Made by a program: the position numbers and the translations under genes. From NCBI RefSeq assembly GCF_030867145.1, contig NC_134428.1, positions 8,618,001 through 8,682,000 of the forward strand: a stretch of 64,000 bases of DNA. Direction: 5' to 3'. This stretch comes from Opisthocomus hoazin (lineage: Eukaryota > Chordata > Aves > Opisthocomiformes > Opisthocomidae). A model generated the notes under the pieces. It saw nothing but the letters and a program-made list of their open reading frames with translations. It ran no database searches and was not told the origin of the DNA. Each line of letters starts with the position of its first letter. Position 1 is the stretch's first letter. This document shows, in pieces, positions 54,301 to 64,000 of the stretch.

Positions 54301-56957
54301 CTGCAAAAACACAGAAAATCCTCCAAGTTTGCCAAGAAAATCCTCGGACACAGTTCCCAGGAGGAAAGAAGATGATACCACATGCACAGAAGAATTACTA
54401 GTGTTCAGATTGTGGGGATGAAGTATAACACAGCACAGATGTTAGCCAGAATGCTGTCACAGAGAAAATTAATCTTTGCCACATCTTACCAAAAGTGTCT
54501 TCCACCTGCTTCTCCTGCTGATCTTTGAGTACATATTCTGCTAATTCAGCTAGCATGAAGGGGAAAAAAAAAAGAAGGAACACAGTAATGACACAGTAAA
54601 TTTCACAGTAAAACTCTTGCAAGCTTACCCTCACTAACAGAGTTCTGCAGTATAAGTGAAATTGAAGAGTTATATTAAATTTTTCTTGTAAATTGTTGTT
54701 CAGGAAATAAAGAACAAGAGAAAGGAGAAGTTGAAACAGGAAGTATTAAGTAGAAGGAGCCATTAATAGAGAGATTTTCCCCCAACAACCACAAGCTGTT
54801 TCCCCACAATGCACAAGTTTAGGTGCCCGGGCTAGATCTGCCATGCATGAAGGACAGGCCACTTGAGTATATGTCACTGCTTTAGACTGAAAATGGAATT
54901 TGTAAGAAATAGCTATAGGAATTGATTGGAAAATAATGGCTTAAAACACAAAAATTGCTTCCATACCTATTCTAGCATAAGCTTCTATGGTGTTGGAACA
55001 GAGATACAATTCATCCCCATTTTCACCATTTTCCAATGCACACAGATAATCCATATTATTGATCTGATCACAGTTGCTGGCATCAACTTCAGGATCTAGA
55101 ATTAAAAAGGAGTGCACACTGGCTCAACGAATACCATAACCAAGGAGTAAAAAGCCCAGACAGCAGGACATGAAGAACAGGCAGATTTCTTGCTTCAGCA
55201 TAAGGCTTTGTCTCTTCATTGTATGCTGGCTAAGCAGGAACAGAACTGAACTCTTAGTAATTTATAGTTACCCAGAAATCAACATTTTTCTTGTGCTAAA
55301 CTCTCAGACTTCATCTCTCCCAGTAAATAAAACTGTTCCAGCTTTCGTTCTATGACACTAAGGCATACATGTATGGCCTTGGCTCATCCATATTATTAAA
55401 CCTTCATACTCTTCAGGAAATGGTGGTACCATCCAAATTCCCTGTTCAGAATGATGCTGGGTCCATGCTGACGGCTGAACTGCAGCTACAAATTGGCTGT
55501 GAAACTGCTAGTTGGTCAAGGCCAAAACCATGCCAGGGACCACCCTAACATCTTCACAGCAGAGATGTCCAGCTTCCACTAACCGGCGCCATGAACCAAC
55601 AATGTTCTATTTATCTACATCATCTCAGGCACTGCTAAGGCTCAGAAGTAATCAAATCAGTGAAACATTTCTGATACAACAAGAGTCAGTCCTTGATCCC
55701 TAATTCATCCTACTTTCAGCTGCTGAGCAATTGAGGCCATGGGAGTGAAGAAACACTCCTGCAGGTGTTATGAACAGTCAGAAGGTGAGAGAGCAAAGCT
55801 CAACCTGGGAAATAATTAATCACAAAGATGATTCCAGATTCTGTTGCTCAGTTCTCCACTGATTTGCTCATGTACCTGCTGACACTGGTCACTCATGAAA
55901 GCAACAAGGATGCTAGGTTGTACCCTCCAATATGGTAATGTTTTATACCTATCGGGCACAGAGCTACAGGACTCAATATCTGGCATGCATCTGTTCTCCT
56001 TTCATTGCCAATCTCAACCCACAGTCCAGCTCATTTGTTTAAAATAAGCTTAGCTACTGCTCCACAACACAGCCAGCAGCACAGATACTTTTATACCAGC
56101 AAGCCCAGGGAGAGCAGAATGTTCCACAACCTCCATGCAAATCCAGGAGCAGAAAGTTTGAGAGCCAGGACAACCTCCTGATCTGATTAGATGTAGGAAT
56201 TTATGTGCAAGAAACTGTCATCTTTACACCCTGGCCTTTCTGCTTTCTCCTCTATCACAGAATCATAAAATCACTGGTCTGTGCCCCCAGAAGCTGTAAA
56301 ATGGCAGCTGGTAATGAAAATCCATTGTGTTGGTGCATTAGGATCTCAGAAGGAAATGAAATGCTAGTTTGTTTGCCAACTGGTTTCACCACAAACTCAT
56401 CTGAAAGTCTTTGGTTTGCAAAGCTTTTGGCTCAAAACTACAAAAGCGTTGACAATTACACTTGACCAGCTTACGATAGCAACATCTGCAAATAAACTAC
56501 TTACTTGAACGATATCCAAGCCAAAGACATTAGCCTCAGACCTTGATGAGCGACATGCATAGTATGTTTTGTTAGACTCACTGAGCAGGAAGCTGTAAAT
56601 ATGTACAGTTTTAAACACGTGATAGTTCCTGGAAGCAGTCACTATTTTATGTACAGATACAGACAAAGCTATACTGTAAGACCAAGTGCCTGCTGAATTT
56701 AGTCCAGCCACCATGATAAACTGCAATTAGATGGCTACGTAACTGAGAGGCATTGGTAATAACTTACAGCATGAAGACTAAAATAATCCAGCATTTTTTA
56801 CTGTTTTACTAACCTGCAGAGAAGTCACCTTCTTCATTTCCAGATGACTTCGGATCAAGGAGAGTATACAGATGCAATGGATCGATATTACTGTGCAGCA
56901 AATCAAGATAGCCATTTTCCGACACGAATGCTGAATCCATGGTTTGTCTCTTGCTGT
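36280..56957 (-). CDS. CIITA: CIITA, MHC class II transactivator (NLR family), full coding set
   Basis: Nineteen coding segments join in phase on the minus strand to 3,393 nt (1,131 codons with stop). The start is [20 protein letters not shown]; exons for residues 1-300 are rich in Asp, Glu and Ser and correspond to the acidic and Pro/Ser/Thr regions. The 1.7-kb exon carries the NACHT domain, with Walker A GKAGMGKS at about residues 395-402, Walker [11 protein letters not shown] at about 470-479 and the sensor block LLLTARP. Leucine-rich repeats ([50 protein letters not shown]) lead to the end DSRISV. From family knowledge, CIITA does not bind DNA; it is recruited by RFX, CREB and NF-Y to MHC class II promoters and shuttles between cytoplasm and nucleus. 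The coding length is close to the human 1,130 residues. Transcription start and promoters were not found. Confidence 0.96.
37014..37097 (-). CDS. CIITA: CIITA exon, last leucine-rich repeat (84 nt)
   Basis: It encodes [20 protein letters not shown] and CPHIKNL, matching human VQYNKFTAAGAQQLAASLRR. The acceptor is TTTTTTTCCTCAG and the donor GTAAGT. Confidence 0.95.
37098..37579. other. CIITA LRR intron
   Basis: A short intron between two repeat exons. It includes a T19 run near 37380. Nothing else was recognised. Confidence 0.7.
37580..37663 (-). CDS. CIITA: CIITA exon, leucine-rich repeat (84 nt)
   Basis: It encodes [20 protein letters not shown] and MASLRVL, matching human LYNNCICDVGAESLARVLPD. 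The acceptor is GTTTTCTGCAG and the donor GTGAGT. Confidence 0.95.
38472..38555 (-). CDS. CIITA: CIITA exon, leucine-rich repeat (84 nt)
   Basis: It encodes [20 protein letters not shown] and LYSLKTL. At 84 nt it is the standard NLR repeat exon. The acceptor is CTTACTGTAG and the donor GTAAGT. Confidence 0.95.
38900..38992 (-). CDS. CIITA: CIITA exon, leucine-rich repeat
   Basis: It encodes [20 protein letters not shown] and [10 protein letters not shown]. The acceptor is CATCACCCAG and the donor GTAAGT. Confidence 0.95.
38993..40452. other. CIITA LRR intron
   Basis: Non-coding; several short open frames exist on both strands but none has a recognisable product. Confidence 0.7.
40453..40533 (-). 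CDS. CIITA: CIITA exon, leucine-rich repeat
   Basis: It encodes [20 protein letters not shown] and PSLQHL, matching human LGPVSG...SSLQHLD. The acceptor is TTTCTTCCAG and the donor GTGAGT. Confidence 0.94.
40534..41878. other. CIITA intron
   Basis: Non-coding sequence with a C12 run near 40922-40933. No gene or transposable element was recognised. Confidence 0.7.
41879..41950 (-). CDS. CIITA: CIITA exon
   Basis: It encodes [20 protein letters not shown] and then LEF, matching human ELPAVRDLKKLEFA. The acceptor is GATTTATTTAG and the donor GTAAGT. Confidence 0.93.
42515..42553 (-). CDS. CIITA: CIITA putative micro-exon (39 nt), optional
   Basis: Thirteen codons' worth of sequence ([12 protein letters not shown] in the middle) between a pyrimidine-rich acceptor ending CTCGGAG and a GTAACT donor. 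Its length is a multiple of three and its phases match both neighbours, so inclusion or skipping both keep the frame. A nearer AG (TTTCTTCAG, 42569 side) would create an immediate stop. Support is from splice signals only. Confidence 0.4.
42835..43008 (-). CDS. CIITA: CIITA exon after the NACHT exon
   Basis: It encodes [20 protein letters not shown] and [20 protein letters not shown], closely matching human ALSDTVALWESL and EPFKAKSLKDVEDL. The acceptor is TCACTTCGCAG and the donor GTAGGC, phase 2. Confidence 0.94.
43125..44832 (-). CDS. CIITA: CIITA large NACHT exon
   Basis: A 1,708-nt exon that encodes about residues 301-869. It begins [16 protein letters not shown] (human PVEQFYRSL), carries GKAGMGKS and [10 protein letters not shown] for nucleotide binding, [28 protein letters not shown], and [20 protein letters not shown] with a basic run, and ends [17 protein letters not shown]. 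The acceptor is TTTATTTCTGTAG and the donor is a weaker GTTGGT. The single large NACHT exon is characteristic of NLR genes. Confidence 0.97.
45233..45298 (-). CDS. CIITA: CIITA exon (66 nt)
   Basis: It encodes [20 protein letters not shown] and then PK, whose last codon is split with the NACHT exon. The acceptor is CTGTTTCTTCAG and the donor GTGAGT. Confidence 0.9.
45299..47225. other. CIITA intron
   Basis: Non-coding sequence; nothing recognised. Confidence 0.7.
47226..47282 (-). CDS. CIITA: CIITA exon (57 nt)
   Basis: It encodes [19 protein letters not shown] between a TTTCTTGCCAG acceptor and a GTAAGT donor; Ser/Thr-rich. Confidence 0.88.
47421..47561 (-). CDS. CIITA: CIITA exon
   Basis: It encodes [20 protein letters not shown] and [19 protein letters not shown], corresponding to the human IQFVPTISTL region. 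The acceptor is CTCATTTCAG and the donor GTAAGA. Confidence 0.88.
48734..48922 (-). CDS. CIITA: CIITA exon, Pro/Ser/Thr-rich region
   Basis: It encodes [20 protein letters not shown], then [20 protein letters not shown]. The acceptor is a T-rich run ending TTAAG. The frame stays open beyond 48734 to a stop near 48634. I placed the donor at CAG/GTGGAT because it gives the phase needed by the next exon; other phase-1 GT sites are possible. Confidence 0.75.
48923..51801. other. CIITA intron
   Basis: A 2.9-kb intron with no recognised exon or named repeat on either strand. Confidence 0.65.
51802..51852 (-). CDS. CIITA: CIITA exon (51 nt)
   Basis: It encodes [16 protein letters not shown], between a CCTTCTTAG acceptor and a GTAAAT donor; Ser- and Glu-rich. 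Confidence 0.85.
52463..52543 (-). CDS. CIITA: CIITA exon with tandem NAGNAG acceptor
   Basis: It encodes [20 protein letters not shown] followed by QECHKR before a GTAAGT donor. The acceptor reads TTTTTAGCAG, so splicing could start at 52546 or 52543 and add or drop one residue without changing frame. Confidence 0.9.
53034..53617 (+). mobile_element. CR1 LINE, 3' fragment in a CIITA intron
   Basis: A 584-bp 5'-truncated CR1 on the opposite strand to CIITA, between the exons at 52463-52543 and 54490-54549. It holds the last part of ORF2 uninterrupted ([20 protein letters not shown] onward to the TAG at 53524-53526) and the ATTCTATG-type tail. By eye it differs from 19880-20465 at only about ten positions. 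It has no catalytic domain and cannot move by itself. Confidence 0.95.
54490..54549 (-). CDS. CIITA: CIITA exon (60 nt)
   Basis: It encodes [19 protein letters not shown], corresponding to the human IAELDQYVF block. The acceptor is a strong CCCCTTCATGCTAG and the donor GTAAGA. Confidence 0.9.
54967..55095 (-). CDS. CIITA: CIITA exon, acidic domain
   Basis: It encodes [20 protein letters not shown] and continues through [20 protein letters not shown]. Acidic residues dominate, matching the transactivation domain. The acceptor is TTTTTAATTCTAG and the donor GTATGG. Confidence 0.92.
56814..56957 (-). CDS. CIITA: CIITA first coding exon seen (start codon)
   Basis: An ATG at 56940-56938 sits in a strong Kozak context (ACC before, G after) and opens [21 protein letters not shown] clean acceptor (TTTGATTTCAG) lies 17 nt before it, so at least one exon lies further upstream, beyond 56957. 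The donor is GTTAGT after FSA. Confidence 0.93.
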
Positions 56958-57326
56958 CTGAAATCAAATTGCAAAACTGTTAGCTACGAAAAAACCACAG
57001 CTTTTGTCAACTAAAACTACAAGTCCTGCCTGTGGCTTTCTGTTGACAAGACACTGAGATCTTAAGGCTGTGGAACTGGTACTGCTTACCAAGTCTCGTG
57101 TTGAGTTATACACCCGAGTTACTTAAACTTATAGATGCAGATACAGCTTTCATTTAGACTTCTCTGTTTTTTTACTTCAGTCAGGGCAGTGGGATACTGC
57201 AGTCTGACCACCTGGACCAAAAGTGCCACGTCTTGAATAAGTCACAACTCCTGTATCTTTATCAGGATATAAATGATGCAAGCACAGATCCAGCAGGTAT
57301 CTGGGAAATGAGAAGACTACTATGCA

Positions 57327-57389
57327 GGGGGGTTGGACTAGATGACCCTTACAAGTCCCTTCCAACCCAAAGTGTTCTATGATTCTATG
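57327..57389 (+). mobile_element. CR1 LINE 3' tail fragment
   Basis: The end of a CR1, with GGTTGGACTAGATGACCCTT, the TCCCTTCCAACCCAAAG block and the ATTCTATGA terminus. It is just upstream of the first CIITA exon seen, on the opposite strand. Confidence 0.9.
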
Positions 57390-60300
57390 AAGAGGATGGA
57401 AGAAGAATCCCATTCTTTACCATCAGGACAATTTCTTCTCAGGGGAAGCAGCCTCTGGCTGGGATTCTACACCCAGTTCCTAAGCCCTGGAGGCAGCACT
57501 AGGAGACATCCCCTCAGCACAAGAAGGAACAGTGAAAGGTAGAACACTTATTATATATAGTTCTTTCCCAAACCATGCGGTTCATTGTGCACAGAAATGC
57601 ATGGTCACCTGGGGAATTAGTTTCTGGTAACAGTGCACTCATAGAGTCTATCACAATTATTTTTTTAATCAACTTTCTTGCTCCCCTTGGAATCCGTGAG
57701 TGTACCTACTCATGAATTGGGAATTGCTACAGCCTTGCAAGCAGAGTGCCATAAGGTATCCAGACAAATCTGACTGTTCTCAGGTGCTCCTTGCTCCAGT
57801 CACCCATGTTTATACAAAAACTGCTTAGATTGCTGCAGCTACGTTTCTTGATAAAGCTTATCTCTTCCTCTACCTCATTTTGAACCCTTGCTATTTCTTT
57901 CCAGTTACTGCAGCAGGCACTACCATAAGCTCAAACATTCCTCCTGGATATTCCACAGGCAGTGGAATAACACTACTTGTTGATTATTCATCATCTTTAT
58001 CAAACTATTTCAAAACCAAATATTGGCTCCTGAGTGTTTACAGATCACTGATATGAATCCCACCTGGGCTGGTGATCCAAGTAATTTACTCCACCATAAT
58101 ATTGAGATGCCAGCATGAAATGAACAACTAGCAAAATTTCCAGACTGTATCCTGTTAAAATAGGTGTCCACACACCACAGCCACGAAAAGATTCAGCTTG
58201 GCATCAAGCACCATATTTTTCAATGATGGATAACTATAATACAGCTCTGAAATATTGTTCCTTTAGCAGAATTCCATCGATGTCCCTGGCTGCACATGTC
58301 TACTTTTCTGAGGTGTGCAAATGTGGAGCAACCTGCTGTACCACGAAGTCTACCTGCAACATGAAAACAGAGAAATACAGCTGACACTGCAGCTCCCATG
58401 AAAGAAGGCAGAGCAGACCTAGACACACTCTATCACCTCCCGCTTCGTTATAAACTGGTCTTCATCCCTCTTATCCCTCTACGGGGCTGCCCCCCTGAAC
58501 AGCTTGGAACTGGACCTCCCTCTGTTCTGCTGCAGAAGATATTAGAACCTAGATCCAGAAGTTAGAAGAGTGGGTGGACACAGTGAGGTCCCATGAGTAG
58601 GAACAACCTATACTCAGGTAGTTCTCCTTTTTTGTGTTGCATGGCCTCATAATGTTACCAAGATTACAAAAATTTGATATTATTGCCTGCCATGCTATAA
58701 ACAGAAAGTAGAAGTTGACAAACCTGCATGAGAACCAAGAATGAGGTTATAAACATACCAGACTAAATTTTCAGTTTGTTCCAACATTTTACAGTGCCCT
58801 TTCCTTTGTTGATTTAATGTAAAATCCAAATGGAGTTGGGCCTTTCAGAATGCCAGGTTGCCGGACTTTGTGAATAACGCTGTTGAAGCATTACCTCTGA
58901 GTCGATATAGCTTTGGGGCTAGTGACAGAGAAGTAACTGAAGACAGACAAATGCATACTCCAAGTTCAGTGATTAGTAAACTGCTTGATTACACCAGGCA
59001 AAGGAAGGGGCAAGTTCTATCAGAAGAGATAAAGTAGGCCTGCTTCATCTTCGCTGAAATACTAAGCTTTAATTAAGTCATAATCATAAGGGCTTTTCTT
59101 ATTTTAAATCTTGCTTTCAATAGCATTTCCCTGTGCATAAATACAGAAGTAATGCAAAATGCTTTCAGCTACAATGGTCAAGAAGTCAGGAACCAACCAA
59201 GAGGAAGTCTTGCCAGTGCCAAGTCCAGCCAGAGAGCTGAAAATCAGACTAAAACCCAGGAGCAGAGGAGAGAGAGAAACGTAGCCTTCTACCTTGGGAA
59301 GAATGAAGACTGCCACTCTTTCAAGAATGAAAAACTTGATTACTTGCCTTATTTGTTTCACCCTTACCCTCATTTTTCTTCATGACTTTGGGTTTGACAG
59401 AAATCTATACATAGCTGTCACTCTATTGACTACAGTGGATTTGGGATGCTGTGATTTCTTTCCGTAGCTAAACCACCAAATTCTTAATAGCAGCTGTGCT
59501 TTGCTGCATTAAAATCATGGTGCCACCATGCAAAGCACTCTGTCCAAGGGTGCAGGAAAAAAGAAGGGAGTTTTTGAAAGATAAAAATTTCTACACCAAG
59601 AGTGCCAGAGGCAAGCAGAATTACACCCTGGGAAGAGCAAGACTCTTGCTGCACATTGTAACTGAAGCACACAAAACGAAACCAGACGTTACCAAGGTTG
59701 TTTACAACAGCAATTCCTTTCCCAGGGCTTCCCCTTTCTTCTCACAGCATCCCAGCAGTCCCCTGTCTGAGACCGAAGATGAATAAGCTCTGTACTGCTC
59801 AGCACTTTCTCTGTTGTTTCATACAAGATTTTAACTCATCATACATCTCCTTTGGGATTCCATACGGTGCTGCCAAAAAGGGCGTTTAGCACATTTTCAT
59901 ATCAGAGGACTAAAAGATCCCGTAATAATTTCTGTGTTGGGGCTGTGACCACTTGAGCCAGCTCTCAGCAGGAGGAGGACAGACCCCGCAGGGGCCTGCA
60001 GACGTAGGACTGAGGTCCCTAGGGACGCCGGTGCTCTCCTTTGCAGCAGGCCTCCGTGCATAGAGTGCCTGCGCTGGGCAGGAGGAAGATAGGACATGCT
60101 TCCAAACGTATTTCCATGCCATTTAGGAAGTTCAATCCTTTGTTGTTCAGACACAGGATAAGACAGATTTTTTTTCTTTAAACCTTTAAATAACACCTCC
60201 TTTCTCCAGCAGCCTACACACTCCAGCTGCGTTGCTGTATTCAGTAGACCTGTCTTCCCTTTGTGTTACCTCTGCAACGATTCAGCATGCAAGGTTTCTG

Positions 60301-63300
60301 CTCGGGCTTCATTTGTCTGTATTTTGCATATACAGCACAATATGATTCACTTCCAAGACTCTCCATGTTTTTTTCAATGCTCTTTTAGAGTCCAAGTGAT
60401 ACCATATGAGTTAAAAATGCTGGAAAAGTTGTAAAATGAAATAGCAAACACTGCCATACCAGCACAAAGAATCCAGTTAAAGAAGGAGCAGGTTTTCACT
60501 TGAATCACATACAAGTCTCAAGAGTTAGATGGGGCATTTTAGATTTCTAGACATAAGGGGGAGTGGCTGTGATTTATCATTTTGCCCCAATAATTTGATC
60601 TGTGTCATATTTTAAAGGATCAACATATTAAAGACTCCAAGCAATGGGGTCTGCTACTAACTAAAATCAAATGGTATGTAGGAGAACAGAGAATGATTGT
60701 ACAGACAATAATGTAACATTTACTCCAAAAATAAGGTGTATGCTTCTGAGATTTGTTAGGGGGTTTCCTTCCAAAAACTCCGTTGACATCTGAACTGACA
60801 GGTGATAAAATAATCTCCCACATGTGTACAGAGGTTAAGAAAAAGAAAATATGTAAAGTCATTTCAGAAACAGAGGAAATCCCCCACAATTTAATTTTTG
60901 TGCCAGCTGAGGATAATTCATAGGAAAGAGTAGTAGTGCCATGCAAATCACACATTTCTTCACCAGATGACATAACATTACAGCTCCAAGTCTTCAACTA
61001 CAGAAAAATAAGAGAGCATGGCTGCTGTAAAGACAGAATCTTGAAAAATTCAACACCAAGACTGCTGAAGACATGTTATTTTCTTGCAACACACCAGACC
61101 CATGAAGTGCCACACACGAATCCGAGTGAAGCAAGCTGACAAAACCCAGGTTATATCAAACTCTAAATACGGAGTCCAGTGAAACACTGGTACTTTGAGC
61201 TAAAAGCTCACTATCATCAGCCATAATTTTAAAGCCTGTGTTTTTCAAACAACTTTAGAAAGTCTTTTCTCTTTTTCTGCACCCCCAAAGGTTACGTCAT
61301 TGTGCACAATACACACACCACAAGGCAGGGCTGCTTCTGCCGCAGGCAGTGTTGTGGGGCAATGCTCTCTGGGAGGTAGGCAAGCCAGCAGCGAGAAGGG
61401 AGGAAGCCCCCTCCATGCTAGAGTCACCCGTGGCCCTTTCCTCTCCCCAAATCCATCACTTACAATTCCTCTGCTCCACGGGTACCAAACAGATTGTCCT
61501 TTTGGAGATCGCCTGATTATGCCTAAACTGCAAGTAACGGCGCTCAGTTTATATTTAGCTTTGAAGGTTTTAGTTTCTATTTCAGATCTATGAAAGGCTG
61601 ATACATCTGAAAGCCAGTTTAACTTTTCCTGCTGTATTATGTAATTTAACAAAAGATACTACTTTTACCGACAGTCTTTATCTTGCCAATGGAGTGGTGT
61701 GTTACTTTCCATGGGCTTGAGAGTCTAAAAAGGAAGAAGAACAGACATGACGCTGGAAAAAAAAGCAGCTCTGTATCCTGCCACATTCTCCATTGTCTCC
61801 CTTAGAGATGAGTTTAAAGAAGATAGAAAATGTATAAATATCAGGTAAAAGGAGTTTCTGCCTCTCAGTGAACTTAGCTGTACAAAGAAATGCTACTAGC
61901 CCTGCGCTGGAGACAGCCGAGTTCCGGCAGACTAATAACGTACCGTCCTGCAGGTGTCAGAGTTGTGATTTGAGAGCAGAATTTGCCTTTCCTGTCCAGT
62001 ATCGCCTCGTGTGTCACAGGTGTTCCCAGCTCTCCCATCCCAGCAGTAAGATGAAATAAAGTGGCACAGCAGACACCTTGCTTTTTCAGCAGAAAAAGTA
62101 CATTTGCACTGAGAGACTTTCTCCAAGGCATAATATCAGCCCTCCTAAACGGGAAAGTAAAGCTCTAGGATGTCTTGCCAGACCCACGAAAAAACTGGAA
62201 ATTAGCCAGTTTCTTCAATGATCAAAGTTTCACTTTCGATAGCAGTAACATTTATTCAGAAAACAAGTGCGTTCGTAACAAAATCTGAAACAAACTTCAG
62301 CAACCTTCTGAGCAAGTAACAGGGCTAGTCACAAAACAAAACTGCTACAAATTCTCCAAAATGTCACCCGCATTCACACACATCCTAATACTACTTCAAG
62401 CGATACAAATCCAGACACTGACACACTGCACTTACCAATATCTACTAAAGGTGAGATAAGATGAGTTTACCATGACAAAAGCACTGCAGTCAAGAGTTGA
62501 GGAAAAACTGACCTGAGGAAACTGGACAGTTCCTGTTCTTTCGCTCTGGATTCAGTACCAAACCCAAGGAGAGCTGCTGTCTCTGCCCAGGGCTTAGAGA
62601 AAGTGACACCAGAAAGGAGGAAACAAGTGAGGCACTGCAGAAATGTTAAAGGCTTAGGGGGAATTCCAAAGAGGAAAACCAAGAGGAACCTCCCTTCCAG
62701 CCACCCCCATATAATAAGCACTGTCACGTTTACGGGTCACTTGCCACCAGTTAGGAACAGCTTGATTTATTCAGTTGGAAACTGAAATCGGATGAGAGCC
62801 AGCGGCGACAATTTCCAGTGCTCCCCAGAATTCTTCCTCTCCTCTTTTATTCCAGTTCAAATCTGTCCCAAACTCAAGCTGTTTAACAGTCCATCAGCAA
62901 GAACAAAGCAAGCAGCATGTGGACGCTCTTACCTTGCAGCTTCATTTGGTGTAACAGAAGTGAAAGTACTTCTTTCACATGTTCACAGATTCTACCAATA
63001 CAAAATTAGTTTGGTAGCTTGTGCAAGTATCTGTTGCCATTGGCCCAAAGTGAAAAGTAGGATGTTCTATGAAACGGGCTCATAGACCTTGTCTGGCTTG
63101 CACACGGTGTTCAGGGTTTGCTTGTACCAGCATGTGACAGAACGTTTATTCATCCAGTCACCACTTACCCTGACAGTGCCTATCTGGTGTAAGACAAACA
63201 ACCGTTTGCAAACCAATTCCATTCATGATGTTCCCGTCGTGATGCCTATAGCTGCTTCTGTGCGGCTCTGCAAGCTTCTCTGCCTATTTTTCTATTTTTT

Positions 63301-64000
63301 ATCATGCATAGACCTACACAAATTAGAAATTAATTATGCAAGACAATATACTCTCAAGTGAGCAAATACTTTTTGTAGTATTATTCTGTTTGCTATAGCT
63401 TATAACAGAAGTTCCACCAGAGTCTGAAGAGGAAATGAAAGAAGTGTGATCTGATGAAGTGAAGGACATCCAGGACTTGCTGCTTCAGTAAGGGAAGTTT
63501 TTAATCAGCTGCTCGGTAACAAATGGCTTCTGCACAAGGCAGCAGGTCCCATAAGCAAAGCAGGCTGCTGACCGGTGTAAGCCTTTTCCCTTTGCAGAGA
63601 TGACCCACTTCCACCAGATCCCATGGGAACACGCTCACTGAGAAGAGGTAAAGCTGTTTCATTCCTGGAAATGGCTGATCTGTTCCCAGTATTTACAGAG
63701 ACATGAGGCCCAACCTGTGATGCAGATCACTAGCCTCTTCAGGCTCTCTAACCACCCAGGCAGCTGTGTTCTTGGAATTCCTCTTTGCACATTAGAAGAG
63801 AAGCAATAATATATAACATAATATATAAAATATAAGAGGATTCAGAGCAGAAAATAATGAAAGGCTGCACAAATACAAATTCTGTATTTTAGTGTTCTGT
63901 TTTGATAGGAGATAATAATACAACCGCTGCATGGGAAATCCCTACAAAAGTTAAGGGGGTTATTTGTTAGCCCTGTTCTAATGTGCATCACAACCCCACA
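57390..64000. other. Region upstream of CIITA, no gene recognised
   Basis: It should contain CIITA's upstream promoter(s) and 5' exon(s), but none could be assigned by eye. In human the next gene is TVP23A on the opposite strand; no TVP23A exon was recognised, so it may lie beyond 64000. AT-rich with no CpG island. Confidence 0.5.

Noticed and set aside
56247-56272. ATCACAGAATCATAAAATCAC as a CR1 tail
   Set aside because: It resembles the antisense CR1 terminus, but the flanking CCAACCT-type block is missing; too short to support.
59050-59058. TTCGCTGAA as an interferon-gamma (GAS) site for a CIITA promoter
   Set aside because: The nine-base consensus occurs by chance many times in 64 kb, and no E-box or IRF site was seen beside it.

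Overview
The window looks like chromosomal DNA from a bird. Its genes are vertebrate and intron-split. Its interspersed repeats are CR1 LINEs ending in the ATTCTATG-type 3' tail typical of birds (also found in crocodilians and turtles), and its introns are short. I cannot name the species from the sequence.

The gene order is the vertebrate autoimmunity/MHC-regulation block CLEC16A - DEXI - CIITA, read here with CLEC16A and CIITA on the minus strand and DEXI on the plus strand. About 3.5-24.3 kb holds the first nine coding exons of CLEC16A (355 codons, in phase across every junction); the rest of the gene lies beyond position 1. CLEC16A exon 1 (24.2 kb) and the single-exon DEXI CDS (24.97-25.25 kb) sit head to head, 680 bp apart, inside a CpG island full of homopolymer C and CA tracts. 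About 36.3-57.0 kb holds a complete coding set for CIITA, the NLR-family transactivator of MHC class II. I traced 19 coding segments by eye, with acidic N-terminal exons, one 1.7-kb NACHT exon and a run of mostly 84-bp leucine-rich-repeat exons. Their summed length is 1,131 codons including the stop.

Other content: a 3.1-kb CR1 LINE in CLEC16A intron 1 (endonuclease plus reverse transcriptase, disabled by two stops, one frameshift and an Asp-to-Tyr change), a nearly identical 0.58-kb CR1 tail in a CIITA intron, and two shorter CR1 tails. The 11 kb between DEXI and CIITA and the 7 kb upstream of CIITA contain no gene I can support.

The points that most need a second look are three coding-like minus-strand stretches in and around CLEC16A exon 9 (1.65-4.0 kb), one of which could act as an alternative last exon; a 39-nt in-phase micro-exon in CIITA; a NAGNAG tandem acceptor in CIITA; and an open 5' reading frame at the first CIITA exon that implies an N-terminal extension from an exon not found here. 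I saw no clear sign of a wholly new biological system.
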